Positions 35,565 to 43,888 of a stretch of DNA of 64,000 nt are shown here, piece after piece (positions within the stretch are counted from its first letter, which is position 1; every line of letters begins with the position of its first letter). Where the stretch lies: NCBI GenBank assembly GCA_046046915.1, contig JBJOIT010000006.1, positions 26,000-89,999 of the forward strand, given 5' to 3'. The stretch comes from JBEEJZ01 sp046046915. Its GTDB lineage: Bacteria; Pseudomonadota; Gammaproteobacteria; Burkholderiales; Burkholderiaceae_C. The notes beneath the pieces are model-generated. The model worked only from the letters and a program-made list of their open reading frames with translations. It made no database searches and was not told the origin of the DNA. Both the position numbers and the translations under genes were made by a program.

Positions 35565-37562
35565 TCAGTAGGCTTGACCCAACTGATCCAGGATGGCGGG
35601 GTTCTCGAGGGTCGACGTGTCTTGTGTGACCGCCTCACCCTTGGCGATCGAGCGCAAGAGGCGGCGCATGATCTTGCCTGAGCGGGTTTTAGGCAGGTTT
35701 TCGCCAAAACGAATGTCCTTGGGCTTGGCAATCGGGCCGATTTCTTTGGCAACCCAGTCACGCAACTCTTTGGCAATCGCCTTGGCCTCAGCACCTTCGG
35801 GGCAAGCACGCTTCAGCACCACAAATGCGCAAATCGCCTCACCCGTCAGGTCATCCGGACGGCCGACCACAGCAGCTTCTGCCACCAGGTCGGTTTTACC
35901 GACCAAAGCGGATTCAATTTCCATCGTGCCCATGCGGTGGCCAGACACGTTCAGAACGTCGTCGATACGACCGGTAATACGGAAATAGCCACGGTCCGCA
36001 CTGCGCACTGCACCGTCGCCAGCCAAGTACATCTTGCCACCCATTTCCTCTGGGAAGTAGCTCTTCTTGAAACGCTCAGGATCGTTCCAGATGGTCCGGA
36101 TCATGGAGGGCCAAGGACGCTTGATCACCAGTATGCCGCCGGTGCCGTTGGGAATGTCGTTGCCGACTTCGTCCACGATGGCAGCCATGATGCCAGGCAA
36201 GGGCAAGGTGCAGCTGCCAGGTACCAGCGGGGTCGCGCCAGGCATAGGGGCCATCATGTGACCACCGGTTTCGGTTTGCCAGAAGGTGTCCACGATGGGG
36301 CAACGCTCTGCACCAACGTTCTTGTAGAACCACATCCAGGCTTCGGGGTTGATCGGTTCACCCACGGATCCCAAAATACGCAGGCTGGACAGATCCGAAC
36401 GATCAGGGTGCACGGACGGGTCAGACTCAGCGACTTTGATCAGGGAGCGAATGGCAGTCGGTGCGGTGTAGAAGATCGTGCACTTGTGGCGCTCGATCAT
36501 CTGCCAGAAGCGACCGGCATTTGGATAGGTAGGCACGCCCTCAAAAATGATCTGGGTAGCACCTGCTGCCAGCGGGCCATAGGCCACATACGAGTGGCCC
36601 GTGATCCAGCCAATGTCAGCGGTACACCAGAACACGTCGTTGGGCTTCAGATCGAAGGTCCAATCCATGGTCATCTTCGTCCACAGCAAATAACCACCGG
36701 TGGAGTGCTGCACGCCCTTGGGCTTGCCGGTGGAACCGGACGTGTACAGCACAAACAAGGGATGCTCGGCGTTCACTGGAACGGGAGCGCATTCGGTGCT
36801 CTTGCCAGCCAACACTTCGTCGAACGTCTTGTCACGGCCAGCCACCATGTTGCAGGGTGTTGGTGTGCGCTGGAAAACCAGGACGGAGCGAATGCTCTCG
36901 CAGCCACCCAGGTCGATTGCCTCATCCACAATGGCTTTCAAAGGCAACTCTTTGCCACCGCGCATTTGGAAGTTGGTGGTGATCACCGCCACCGCACCAG
37001 CGTCAATGATGCGCTCCTGCAAGGCTTTGGAAGAGAAACCACCAAACACCACGCTGTGTGTTGCACCAATGCGAGCGCACGCTTGCATCGCAATGACACC
37101 TTCCAGGGTCATGGGCATGTACACCAGAACACGGTCACCCTTCTGGATGCCTTCAGCCTTCAGTGCATTGGCGAACTGGCTGACCCGCGCAAGCAGTTCC
37201 TTGTAGGTGGTTTTGGTAACTTTGCCGTCATCGGCTTCGAAGATCACAGCCGTCTTGTTCTCTACCTCGGTGCCCATGTGGCGGTCGAGACAGTTGGCAG
37301 ACGCATTGAGTTCGCCGTCAGCAAACCACTTGTAGAAAGGCGCGTTCGATTCGTCCAGAGTCTGGGTGAATGGCTTGGTCCAAGTCAGATTTTCACGAGC
37401 GCGACGAGCCCAGAAACCTTCAAAATCAGTTTCGGCTTCAGCACAAAGTGCGTTGTAGCCATCCATGCCAGAAATACGCGCCGCCTTCACCATCGCTTCG
37501 CTGGGCTCAAAAACCCGATTTTCAACAAGCATGGATTGAATGGCGGTAGATGGGGAACTCAT
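35565..37562 (-). CDS. acs: Acetyl-CoA synthetase
   Basis: Activates acetate to acetyl-CoA with ATP. The 665-residue AMP-forming enzyme has YTSGSTGKPKG, the DTFWQTETGGH motif, and the regulatory lysine in PKTRSGKIMRR (Lys630), the site acetylated in other species. Start at 37562 (MSSPSTAIQSM). Monocistronic: bounded by a terminator downstream and 176 bp upstream of divergent yqhA. Confidence 0.96.
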   Translation of the reverse strand: MSSPSTAIQSMLVENRVFEPSEAMVKAARISGMDGYNALCAEAETDFEGFWARRARENLTWTKPFTQTLDESNAPFYKWFADGELNASANCLDRHMGTEVENKTAVIFEADDGKVTKTTYKELLARVSQFANALKAEGIQKGDRVLVYMPMTLEGVIAMQACARIGATHSVVFGGFSSKALQERIIDAGAVAVITTNFQMRGGKELPLKAIVDEAIDLGGCESIRSVLVFQRTPTPCNMVAGRDKTFDEVLAGKSTECAPVPVNAEHPLFVLYTSGSTGKPKGVQHSTGGYLLWTKMTMDWTFDLKPNDVFWCTADIGWITGHSYVAYGPLAAGATQIIFEGVPTYPNAGRFWQMIERHKCTIFYTAPTAIRSLIKVAESDPSVHPDRSDLSSLRILGSVGEPINPEAWMWFYKNVGAERCPIVDTFWQTETGGHMMAPMPGATPLVPGSCTLPLPGIMAAIVDEVGNDIPNGTGGILVIKRPWPSMIRTIWNDPERFKKSYFPEEMGGKMYLAGDGAVRSADRGYFRITGRIDDVLNVSGHRMGTMEIESALVGKTDLVAEAAVVGRPDDLTGEAICAFVVLKRACPEGAEAKAIAKELRDWVAKEIGPIAKPKDIRFGENLPKTRSGKIMRRLLRSIAKGEAVTQDTSTLENPAILDQLGQAY

Positions 37563-37738
37563 CAAAAATCTCCTTGGTTGTAGGTGAACTGCCCGGACTG
37601 TCATGGGTAGCACTTACAACTCACTGACTGGCTTGAACCTTACACAAATCAGACATCCAAGGGGAGACATTGGCGCAATCAAAGCACGGTGCCGCCAAGT
37701 AAAATTAAGACTCCATGTACTGAATGAAAGCGCTACAA

Positions 37739-38335
37739 ATGTCAGAAAAAAAAGTCGAACACACCGCACGTTTGCGAACGCTACCCAATATGATTTTTGC
37801 AAGTCGCTGGCTTCAGCTGCCCCTGTACCTTGGGCTGATTGCGGCGCAAGCGGTGTACGTCGTCCATTTTTTGGTGGAGCTTGAGCATCTGATAGCGGCT
37901 GCGTTCGGCAGTGAGGCAGCATTGCAAGCGCTCATCACCAGTATTGGCTACAAGACGACTGCGCCCATCTACGCCTTGAATGAAACCGTCATCATGTTGG
38001 TGGTGTTGGCCTTGATCGACGTCGTGATGATTTCCAATTTATTGATCATGGTCATCGTTGGCGGTTATGAAACTTTCGTCAGTCGAATGGGACTAGAGGG
38101 CCACCCCGATCAACCGGAGTGGCTGAGTCATGTAAACGCTTCGGTCTTGAAGGTCAAATTGGCCACCGCCATCATTGGGATCAGCTCGATTCACCTCCTC
38201 AAGACGTTCATCAATGCAGACAACTACTCGGACCGCGTACTGATTGCGCAAACCGCAATTCACATCGCGTTCCTGTTGTCAGCCATGGCGATCGCCTACA
38301 CCGATAGACTCATGGCTCCGAGCGACAAGCATTAA
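37739..38335 (+). CDS. yqhA: YqhA/UPF0114 family membrane protein
   Basis: A 198-residue integral membrane protein with three or four hydrophobic segments (around residues 25-50, 75-110, 145-165, 170-190). The RWLQLPLYLGLI and GGYETFVSRM stretches are characteristic of the TIGR00645/UPF0114 family, some of which look like small channels; function not established. An in-frame ATG 15 bp upstream is an alternative start. Confidence 0.88.
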   Translation: MSEKKVEHTARLRTLPNMIFASRWLQLPLYLGLIAAQAVYVVHFLVELEHLIAAAFGSEAALQALITSIGYKTTAPIYALNETVIMLVVLALIDVVMISNLLIMVIVGGYETFVSRMGLEGHPDQPEWLSHVNASVLKVKLATAIIGISSIHLLKTFINADNYSDRVLIAQTAIHIAFLLSAMAIAYTDRLMAPSDKH

Positions 38336-38383
38336 TGCTGATCTGGACCAAGTGTTCAGGGCCCGCCTAAGGCTCAACTGCGG

Positions 38384-39250
38384 CTAGTCCACAGGCTGTG
38401 GGTCTTCAGGGTCTTGCCACTTTACCGAGCCTCGGTAGGCATGCCAGGTGGCATGCCCAAGCCAAGGGCCGACAAGTAACAAGCCTGCACCAGATGGGAT
38501 CAGGGCGATGGTGACCAATAAGGTGATCAACAGGCCCCATAGGAATAAAACCCCTGGATGAGAAAAAACCACCCGCATGCTGGTGATGACTGCAGAAATC
38601 GCATCTGTATCCCTGTCCAGAATCATGGGAATAGACACCACCGCAGTTGAAAAAACCAGCGCAGCAAATACACCACCTACCGCGGCATAAACCGCGACAA
38701 ACTCCAGATTCTCTGGATTGAAAACTGCTTCTATCACGCCTGTAGTAGAGGGCATGGCGGTGTTGAAAAACACAGCAAAAACGACCAGGGATGCACGCCC
38801 CCACAAGAGCTCAAGGACGATGATGACAAGCACCAGCATGCCCATGCTACGAACGTGTTCGTCCCAGCACAGCAAGGAACTTCCGAGGTCGGGAAGGCCC
38901 CCCTGCTCCCTGCGACGGCTGACTTCGTACAGACCCATGGCTAAAAATGGGCCAAGAAGCAAACATCCTGAAATGATGGAGAGCGTGTATTCAGGGCTGG
39001 ACCTGAAAACTGCCGTAAGCACGACGGCCATCAACCAGAAACAAACGCCGTAAAACAGCGCGATGCCCCAATGGGCGACCAGATCCTCCAGCCCCTTTGC
39101 CAGCCAATGAAAGGGGTCCGCCCAACGCAATCGGATCATCAATGCCTGTGGACCCACTGCCTTGGGCGGCTCGTAAGGGGTCGCCATCACGGGCAAGTCT
39201 GCATCAGGCGTGGAATCAGGCGAGGATGCTTGAGTAGGTGTGTCGGTCAT
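38384..39250 (-). CDS. DUF2189 membrane protein (first of a pair)
   Basis: A 288-residue protein with an acidic N-terminal tail (residues 1-40) and about six membrane segments. The WADPFHWLAKGLEDLVAH entry, the GPFLAMGLYEVSRRREQG motif and the C-terminal LVGPWLGHATWHAYR are DUF2189 hallmarks. A related gene faces away from it 190 bp upstream (39441). Function unknown. Start 39250 is preferred over one 39 bp upstream. Confidence 0.85.
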   Translation of the reverse strand: MTDTPTQASSPDSTPDADLPVMATPYEPPKAVGPQALMIRLRWADPFHWLAKGLEDLVAHWGIALFYGVCFWLMAVVLTAVFRSSPEYTLSIISGCLLLGPFLAMGLYEVSRRREQGGLPDLGSSLLCWDEHVRSMGMLVLVIIVLELLWGRASLVVFAVFFNTAMPSTTGVIEAVFNPENLEFVAVYAAVGGVFAALVFSTAVVSIPMILDRDTDAISAVITSMRVVFSHPGVLFLWGLLITLLVTIALIPSGAGLLLVGPWLGHATWHAYRGSVKWQDPEDPQPVD

Positions 39251-39392
39251 GGGTTCCAAGGATAAATCAGCTAGGGTGGATATTTTCAAAAACTGCCAGG
39301 CACCGTAGGCACCGGGTGACGCGCAAAAGCGGCATCTTGTGTTTGATCAAACTGACGCGCCGCCCATCGTCCTTCGTCGCGCGCTGGGTCGA

Positions 39393-39406
39393 TTGACCCA
39401 AGTCAA
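39393..39406. promoter_or_regulatory. Candidate FNR/ANR box
   Basis: TTGACCCAAGTCAA is a perfect 5-4-5 inverted repeat resembling the FNR-family operator TTGAT-N4-ATCAA. Its centre is 41.5 bp upstream of the A of the ATG at 39441, the class II activator distance if transcription starts at that ATG; a TTATGC hexamer at 39428-39433 could be the -10. That would make a leaderless mRNA, so the true start codon may lie further in. Confidence 0.55.
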
Positions 39407-39440
39407 GGCACGTCTGCTCACAGATCGTTATGCTCAAAAT

Positions 39441-40292
39441 ATGACAAATCAAGCAAGCCCACACAGAGGAACCCGAGACCCCTTACCGCTACCCGTCGCA
39501 AGGATGGTCGCCACCTCTGCGCCGCTGAAGTGGCTCAAGGCGGGAGTGAGGGATATGTGCCAAGCATTCTTTTTAAGCACTTTGCATGGACTCGTGGTTG
39601 CTGTGTTTGGTGGATTACTTCTGTTCGTTGCTCACGATCAGTTTTGGTTACTCGCGGGCGCTTTCTCGGGTTTTTTGGTGGTTGCACCCGTACTCGCTAC
39701 CAGCCTTTACGCGATCAGTCGGGCAATTGAGCGCCAGGAGGCACTGGATTTCAGTCTGATCGTCAAAACGTGGACCCGCTGGCAGCATTCCAGATTCGTT
39801 GTTCGTGGGGGATATTGGTGCCTGGTCCGATTCGGACTGCTGCTGGCGGTCGCAGGCACTGGATGGGTCATGACCTCGGCTGCATTGATCACGCTACTGG
39901 CCCCCGCGCCCATCAACGCGCCGTTGGACTTCTTGAAGTATGTCGTCCTTGCACCGGACCACTACCTTTTTGAACTCTGGCTCATCATGGGGGGACTGAT
40001 GGCAGCGCCCATTTTTGCATCCAGCGTGATCGCCATGCCACTTCTGCTGGATCGAAGGGTCAATGTCTTGCAGGCCGTACTGGCAAGCTGGCAGGTCGTG
40101 CTAACCAACCCAATTCCACTGGGCATTTGGGCCGCCATCATCATGGGCCTGACGACCGTGGCTTTTATGACCTTGTTATTGGGGTTCGTCGTACTTCTGC
40201 CGATATTGGGCCATGCCAGCTGGCATGCCTACAGGGACCTACTGGATGTGGAGACCTTGACGGAAAGGCTTCCTCCTGAGGGGGTCGCTTGA
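39441..40292 (+). CDS. DUF2189 membrane protein (second of a pair)
   Basis: A 283-residue paralogue of the divergent neighbour, with the same order of motifs: WLKAGVRDM entry, FLVVAPVLATSLYAISRAIERQ and a C-terminal LPILGHASWHAYRDL. About six membrane segments. The start at 39441 is provisional (see the FNR box). It overlaps the next gene by one base (TGATG). Confidence 0.83.
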   Translation: MTNQASPHRGTRDPLPLPVARMVATSAPLKWLKAGVRDMCQAFFLSTLHGLVVAVFGGLLLFVAHDQFWLLAGAFSGFLVVAPVLATSLYAISRAIERQEALDFSLIVKTWTRWQHSRFVVRGGYWCLVRFGLLLAVAGTGWVMTSAALITLLAPAPINAPLDFLKYVVLAPDHYLFELWLIMGGLMAAPIFASSVIAMPLLLDRRVNVLQAVLASWQVVLTNPIPLGIWAAIIMGLTTVAFMTLLLGFVVLLPILGHASWHAYRDLLDVETLTERLPPEGVA

Positions 40293-40501
40293 TGTTCGGC
40301 TTCGGCGAGGAACAAATTGCCGCATTTGGCCTCAGTTTTGGGGTTGGCGCGTTCATGTTGTACATGATGTTCATCATTGGTCACCTTGCTTGGGAATCCA
40401 AGGCCGGTCGTTTTGGCACGTTCGTCATTTTTCTAGGGCTGGCATTCGGTATGGTGGGTTTTGTAGCCAAATTTCTCATTCAGTGGATGATTCAAAAGTA
40501 G
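40292..40501 (+). CDS. DUF2788 small membrane protein
   Basis: A 69-residue protein with two membrane segments (residues ~7-30 and ~43-64) separated by HLAWESKAGRFG. It matches the DUF2788 family found across betaproteobacteria and Pseudomonas; function unknown. ATG at 40292 overlaps the stop of the DUF2189 gene, so it is co-translated with it. Confidence 0.85.
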   Translation: MFGFGEEQIAAFGLSFGVGAFMLYMMFIIGHLAWESKAGRFGTFVIFLGLAFGMVGFVAKFLIQWMIQK

Positions 40502-40662
40502 CCCATGCCTGGAAAGCCCACTCGGTCTACAAGAGCAACTCATGTCAGGATTTGTTGTAGAGGGGTGTCAAAATCGGCCCTGGGCTGCCGAATTGCCGGG
40601 CAAGTAACACTCACCGGCTACTACGCAAAGACTCCACTCTTTCTTTCGACGGGTTTCCATAC

Positions 40663-42216
40663 ATGACCACGACCATCCAGCAAAACGATCTGATCGAGTC
40701 CATCGCATCGGCACTGCAGTACATCAGTTATTACCATCCTGCGGACTACATCGCCCACTTGGCACGCGCCTATGACAGGGAGCAAAGCCCGGCAGCCAAG
40801 GACGCCATTGCGCAGATTCTGACCAACAGCAAAATGAGCGCTTTGGGGCATCGCCCCATTTGCCAGGACACCGGCATCGTCAATGTCTTTCTCAAAGTGG
40901 GCATGAATGTTCGTCTTGAGGGCTTTACAGGCAGCCTTGAGGACGCCATCAACGAAGGCGTCAGAAAAGGCTACAACCACCCAGACAACACGCTTCGGGC
41001 CAGCGTCGTGGCAGATCCGCTTTTCGCCCGCAAGAATACGCAGGACAACACGCCCGCTGTCATCTTTACGGAAATCGTGCCCGGTGACACCATTGACGTC
41101 ACGGTCGCCGCCAAAGGTGGTGGATCCGAGAACAAATCCAAAATGGTGATGATGAATCCCAGCGACAACCTGGTGGAATGGGTCTTGAAGACCGTCCCGA
41201 CCATGGGGGCGGGCTGGTGTCCTCCCGGCATGCTTGGCATTGGCATCGGGGGAACGGCTGAAAAAGCCGTTTTGCTGGCCAAAGAAAGTTTGATGGATGA
41301 CCTGAACATGTACGAGCTCCAGGCAAAAGCATCCAAAGGAGAGAAGCTCACTCAGGTCGAAGAACTTCGTTTGGAGTTGTACGAAAAAGTGAATGCCTTG
41401 GGGATAGGGGCACAGGGACTGGGTGGCCTGACAACGGTCCTGGACATCAAGATCAAGATGTATCCCACACATGCTGCCTCCAAGCCTGTCGCCATGATTC
41501 CTAACTGTGCAGCGACGCGTCATGCGCATTTCGTGCTCGACGGATCTGGCCCCACCTACCTTGAGCCTCCCAGTCTGGATCTGTGGCCCAGCGTGGCATG
41601 GGAAGCAGACACCCAAAAAAGCAAAAGAGTTGATCTGAACAGTCTGACCAAAGCAGAGGTCGCCAGCTGGAAGCCAGGCGATACGCTGCTGCTGAATGGC
41701 AAGATGCTGACCGGTCGGGACGCTGCTCACAAGCGCATCCAGGATATGTTGGCTAAGGGTGAACCGCTTCCAGTCGACTTCACAAATCGGGTGATTTACT
41801 ACGTTGGCCCAGTGGACCCCGTCAGAGATGAGGCCGTAGGACCCGCCGGCCCAACCACCGCGACTCGGATGGACAAATTCACCGACATGATGCTCGCCCA
41901 AACCGGACTGATCGCCATGGTGGGCAAGGCCGAGCGCGGCCCGGCAGCGATTGAGGCCATCCGCAAACACCAAAGCGCTTATCTCATGGCGGTGGGTGGT
42001 GCGGCTTATCTGGTTTCAAAAGCCATCAAAGCCGCCAAAGTTGTCGGCTTTGCAGATTTGGGTATGGAAGCAATCTACGAATTTGACGTCGTAGACATGC
42101 CTGTAACCGTTGCCGTTGACGCTGGAGGCACAAGCGTGCACATCACTGGACCTGCTGAGTGGGAAAAGAAAATCGCCACGGGTCAGTTCAAAGGTATCGG
42201 AATTTCAAGCAATTAA
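40663..42216 (+). CDS. Fumarate hydratase, class I (Fe-S)
   Basis: Interconverts fumarate and malate in the TCA cycle. A 517-residue single-chain class I enzyme with [4Fe-4S] ligands Cys67 (ICQDTG), Cys186 (GWCPPG) and Cys282 (PNCAATRHAHF) and the C-terminal beta-domain (GKMLTGRDAAHKR). Oxygen-sensitive family, unlike class II FumC. Single gene with a strong terminator. Confidence 0.95.
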   Translation: MTTTIQQNDLIESIASALQYISYYHPADYIAHLARAYDREQSPAAKDAIAQILTNSKMSALGHRPICQDTGIVNVFLKVGMNVRLEGFTGSLEDAINEGVRKGYNHPDNTLRASVVADPLFARKNTQDNTPAVIFTEIVPGDTIDVTVAAKGGGSENKSKMVMMNPSDNLVEWVLKTVPTMGAGWCPPGMLGIGIGGTAEKAVLLAKESLMDDLNMYELQAKASKGEKLTQVEELRLELYEKVNALGIGAQGLGGLTTVLDIKIKMYPTHAASKPVAMIPNCAATRHAHFVLDGSGPTYLEPPSLDLWPSVAWEADTQKSKRVDLNSLTKAEVASWKPGDTLLLNGKMLTGRDAAHKRIQDMLAKGEPLPVDFTNRVIYYVGPVDPVRDEAVGPAGPTTATRMDKFTDMMLAQTGLIAMVGKAERGPAAIEAIRKHQSAYLMAVGGAAYLVSKAIKAAKVVGFADLGMEAIYEFDVVDMPVTVAVDAGGTSVHITGPAEWEKKIATGQFKGIGISSN

Positions 42217-42233
42217 GAGCTAGTCTCAATTGA

Positions 42234-42270
42234 GTGTGCTGCGACCGTCATATCGCAGCACACTTGCTTT
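42234..42270 (+). terminator. Rho-independent terminator of the fumarase gene
   Basis: A perfect 11-bp stem (42234-42244 with 42253-42263) with an 8-base loop is followed by a T-rich stretch, 18 bp after the stop codon. Confidence 0.88.
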
Positions 42271-42293
42271 GATCTATAAACTTAGGGGAATGC

Positions 42294-42370
<77 letters not shown>

Positions 42371-42634
42371 ATCGCTTCATGTGCACGATCTTGGCAAAGC
42401 AACAAAATACGCTTGCTTGAGCCAGCAAAAACATGTGTCCTGCTGGACGTATTTGTCTGAAGCCGGCGGATTCTAACAGCCCTGTCTGGCCCCAAAAAGT
42501 TGCAACTTGATTTTGAAAAGATCTGGCGTTCAGAGGCCTTACAGCCCGGCGGCACGGACGAAAACACTGAGCGGCAACATTGACGGCTGAACTGTGGGAG
42601 GCAGCATCATCTCGGAATGAGTGACTCTTTAGGG

Positions 42635-43888
42635 TCAGCCGTTCAAAAATAATTGTTTGACCGCCTCCACGGCTTTTTCCCTTTGCTCCCTGCTACCGTG
42701 GTTCAATTCACGCATGGGTCCGTTGAGCATTTTTTTCATCAACCCCGTGGACAAAGACACCAGCACGCTTTCAACTGAATCACCCTTTTCAAAGCGTTTG
42801 AGTGCGCGGCTCACCTCGGTTTGGCGCCAAGCGTCCGCCTGGAGATTCAGCTCTTGAATCAAGGGCACATGGTTGCGCTGCTCCAACCAGGTCATGAATT
42901 TATGCACCCCTTGGTCAATGATGATCTCTGCTTCAGCCACCGCTTCTTGTCGCTGAGATTGGCCGCTTTGTATGACCTGTGTCAGATCGTCTATGGTGTA
43001 AAGGTATGCACCTGACAGGTTTTTGACTTCCGGCTCAATGTCGCGCGGCACGGCCAGATCGACCATAAACATCGGTCGATTTTTACGGGCCCGCAGGGCC
43101 CGTTGCACAGCGCCCAGACCGATCAAGGGCAAGGTGCTGGCGGTGCAACTGACGACCACATCAAAATCCTGCAAGCGCGACGGCAGGTCAGCCAAGGCGA
43201 TGCTGCGCCCGCCATGTAAGCTCGCCAAGAGTTCGGCGCGGTCTGCTGAGCGGTTAGCAATGGTGATCGATCGGGGCGACTTGGCCGCAAAGTGCGCCAC
43301 GCACAATTCGATCATCTCACCTGCCCCAACGAACAGAACATGTGTGTCTTTGATGTCCTCGAAAATCTGGGAGGCTAAACGCACACTTGCCGCTGCCATG
43401 CTGATGGAATGCGCGCCGATGTCAGTGGCCGTGCGGACTTCTTTGGCCACCGCAAAAGAGCGCTGGAACAATTGGTTCAAGGTGGTTCCCAAGGCACCGG
43501 AGTCGGCTGCCAAACGGACTGCGTTCTTGAATTGACCCAGTATTTGCGACTCACCCAAGACCATCGAATCCAAGCCACTGGCGACGCGGAAGGCATGCCG
43601 TGCCGAGGCATCGCCTTCGAGCCGATAGATGTGCGATTGCAAACTGTCGACCTGGGCCTTGCCGATGTCGGCCAACCAATTGAGCGTTTGCCTCCACTGC
43701 ACTTGTTCGCCAGCACAGTAAATTTCAGTGCGGTTGCACGTGGACAAAATCGCCACTTCTTTATGCGTCTCCAGGCTGCGGCGCAAGCCTTTCAGTGACA
43801 AGACCAGTTGGTCAGAGGCAAAGGCAAAGCGCTCGCGCAGATCGATGGGCGCGGTGCGGTGATTCAGCCCCAAAGTCCAAACGGCCAT
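42635..43888 (-). CDS. hemA: Glutamyl-tRNA reductase
   Basis: First committed step of the C5 route to 5-aminolevulinate, feeding heme, bacteriochlorophyll and cobalamin. The 417-residue protein has the catalytic Cys51 in LSTCNRTEIYC, an NADPH-binding domain (VLFVGAGEMIELC) and a C-terminal dimerisation helix domain. The start codon directly abuts the dxs stop, so hemA and dxs are one transcript. Alphaproteobacterial phototrophs use ALA synthase instead. Confidence 0.96.
   Translation of the reverse strand: MAVWTLGLNHRTAPIDLRERFAFASDQLVLSLKGLRRSLETHKEVAILSTCNRTEIYCAGEQVQWRQTLNWLADIGKAQVDSLQSHIYRLEGDASARHAFRVASGLDSMVLGESQILGQFKNAVRLAADSGALGTTLNQLFQRSFAVAKEVRTATDIGAHSISMAAASVRLASQIFEDIKDTHVLFVGAGEMIELCVAHFAAKSPRSITIANRSADRAELLASLHGGRSIALADLPSRLQDFDVVVSCTASTLPLIGLGAVQRALRARKNRPMFMVDLAVPRDIEPEVKNLSGAYLYTIDDLTQVIQSGQSQRQEAVAEAEIIIDQGVHKFMTWLEQRNHVPLIQELNLQADAWRQTEVSRALKRFEKGDSVESVLVSLSTGLMKKMLNGPMRELNHGSREQREKAVEAVKQLFLNG

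Noticed and set aside
35937..37583. 548-codon open frame opposite acs
   Set aside because: Antisense to an intact acetyl-CoA synthetase; no domain features and no ribosome site.
40621..41973. 450-codon open frame opposite the fumarase gene
   Set aside because: Complement of a full class I fumarase; composition is typical of a shadow frame.
42584..42645. Inverted repeat around the end of hemA as a terminator
   Set aside because: Arms GACGGCTGA and TCAGCCGTT are imperfect, about 50 bases apart, and no T-run follows on the minus strand.
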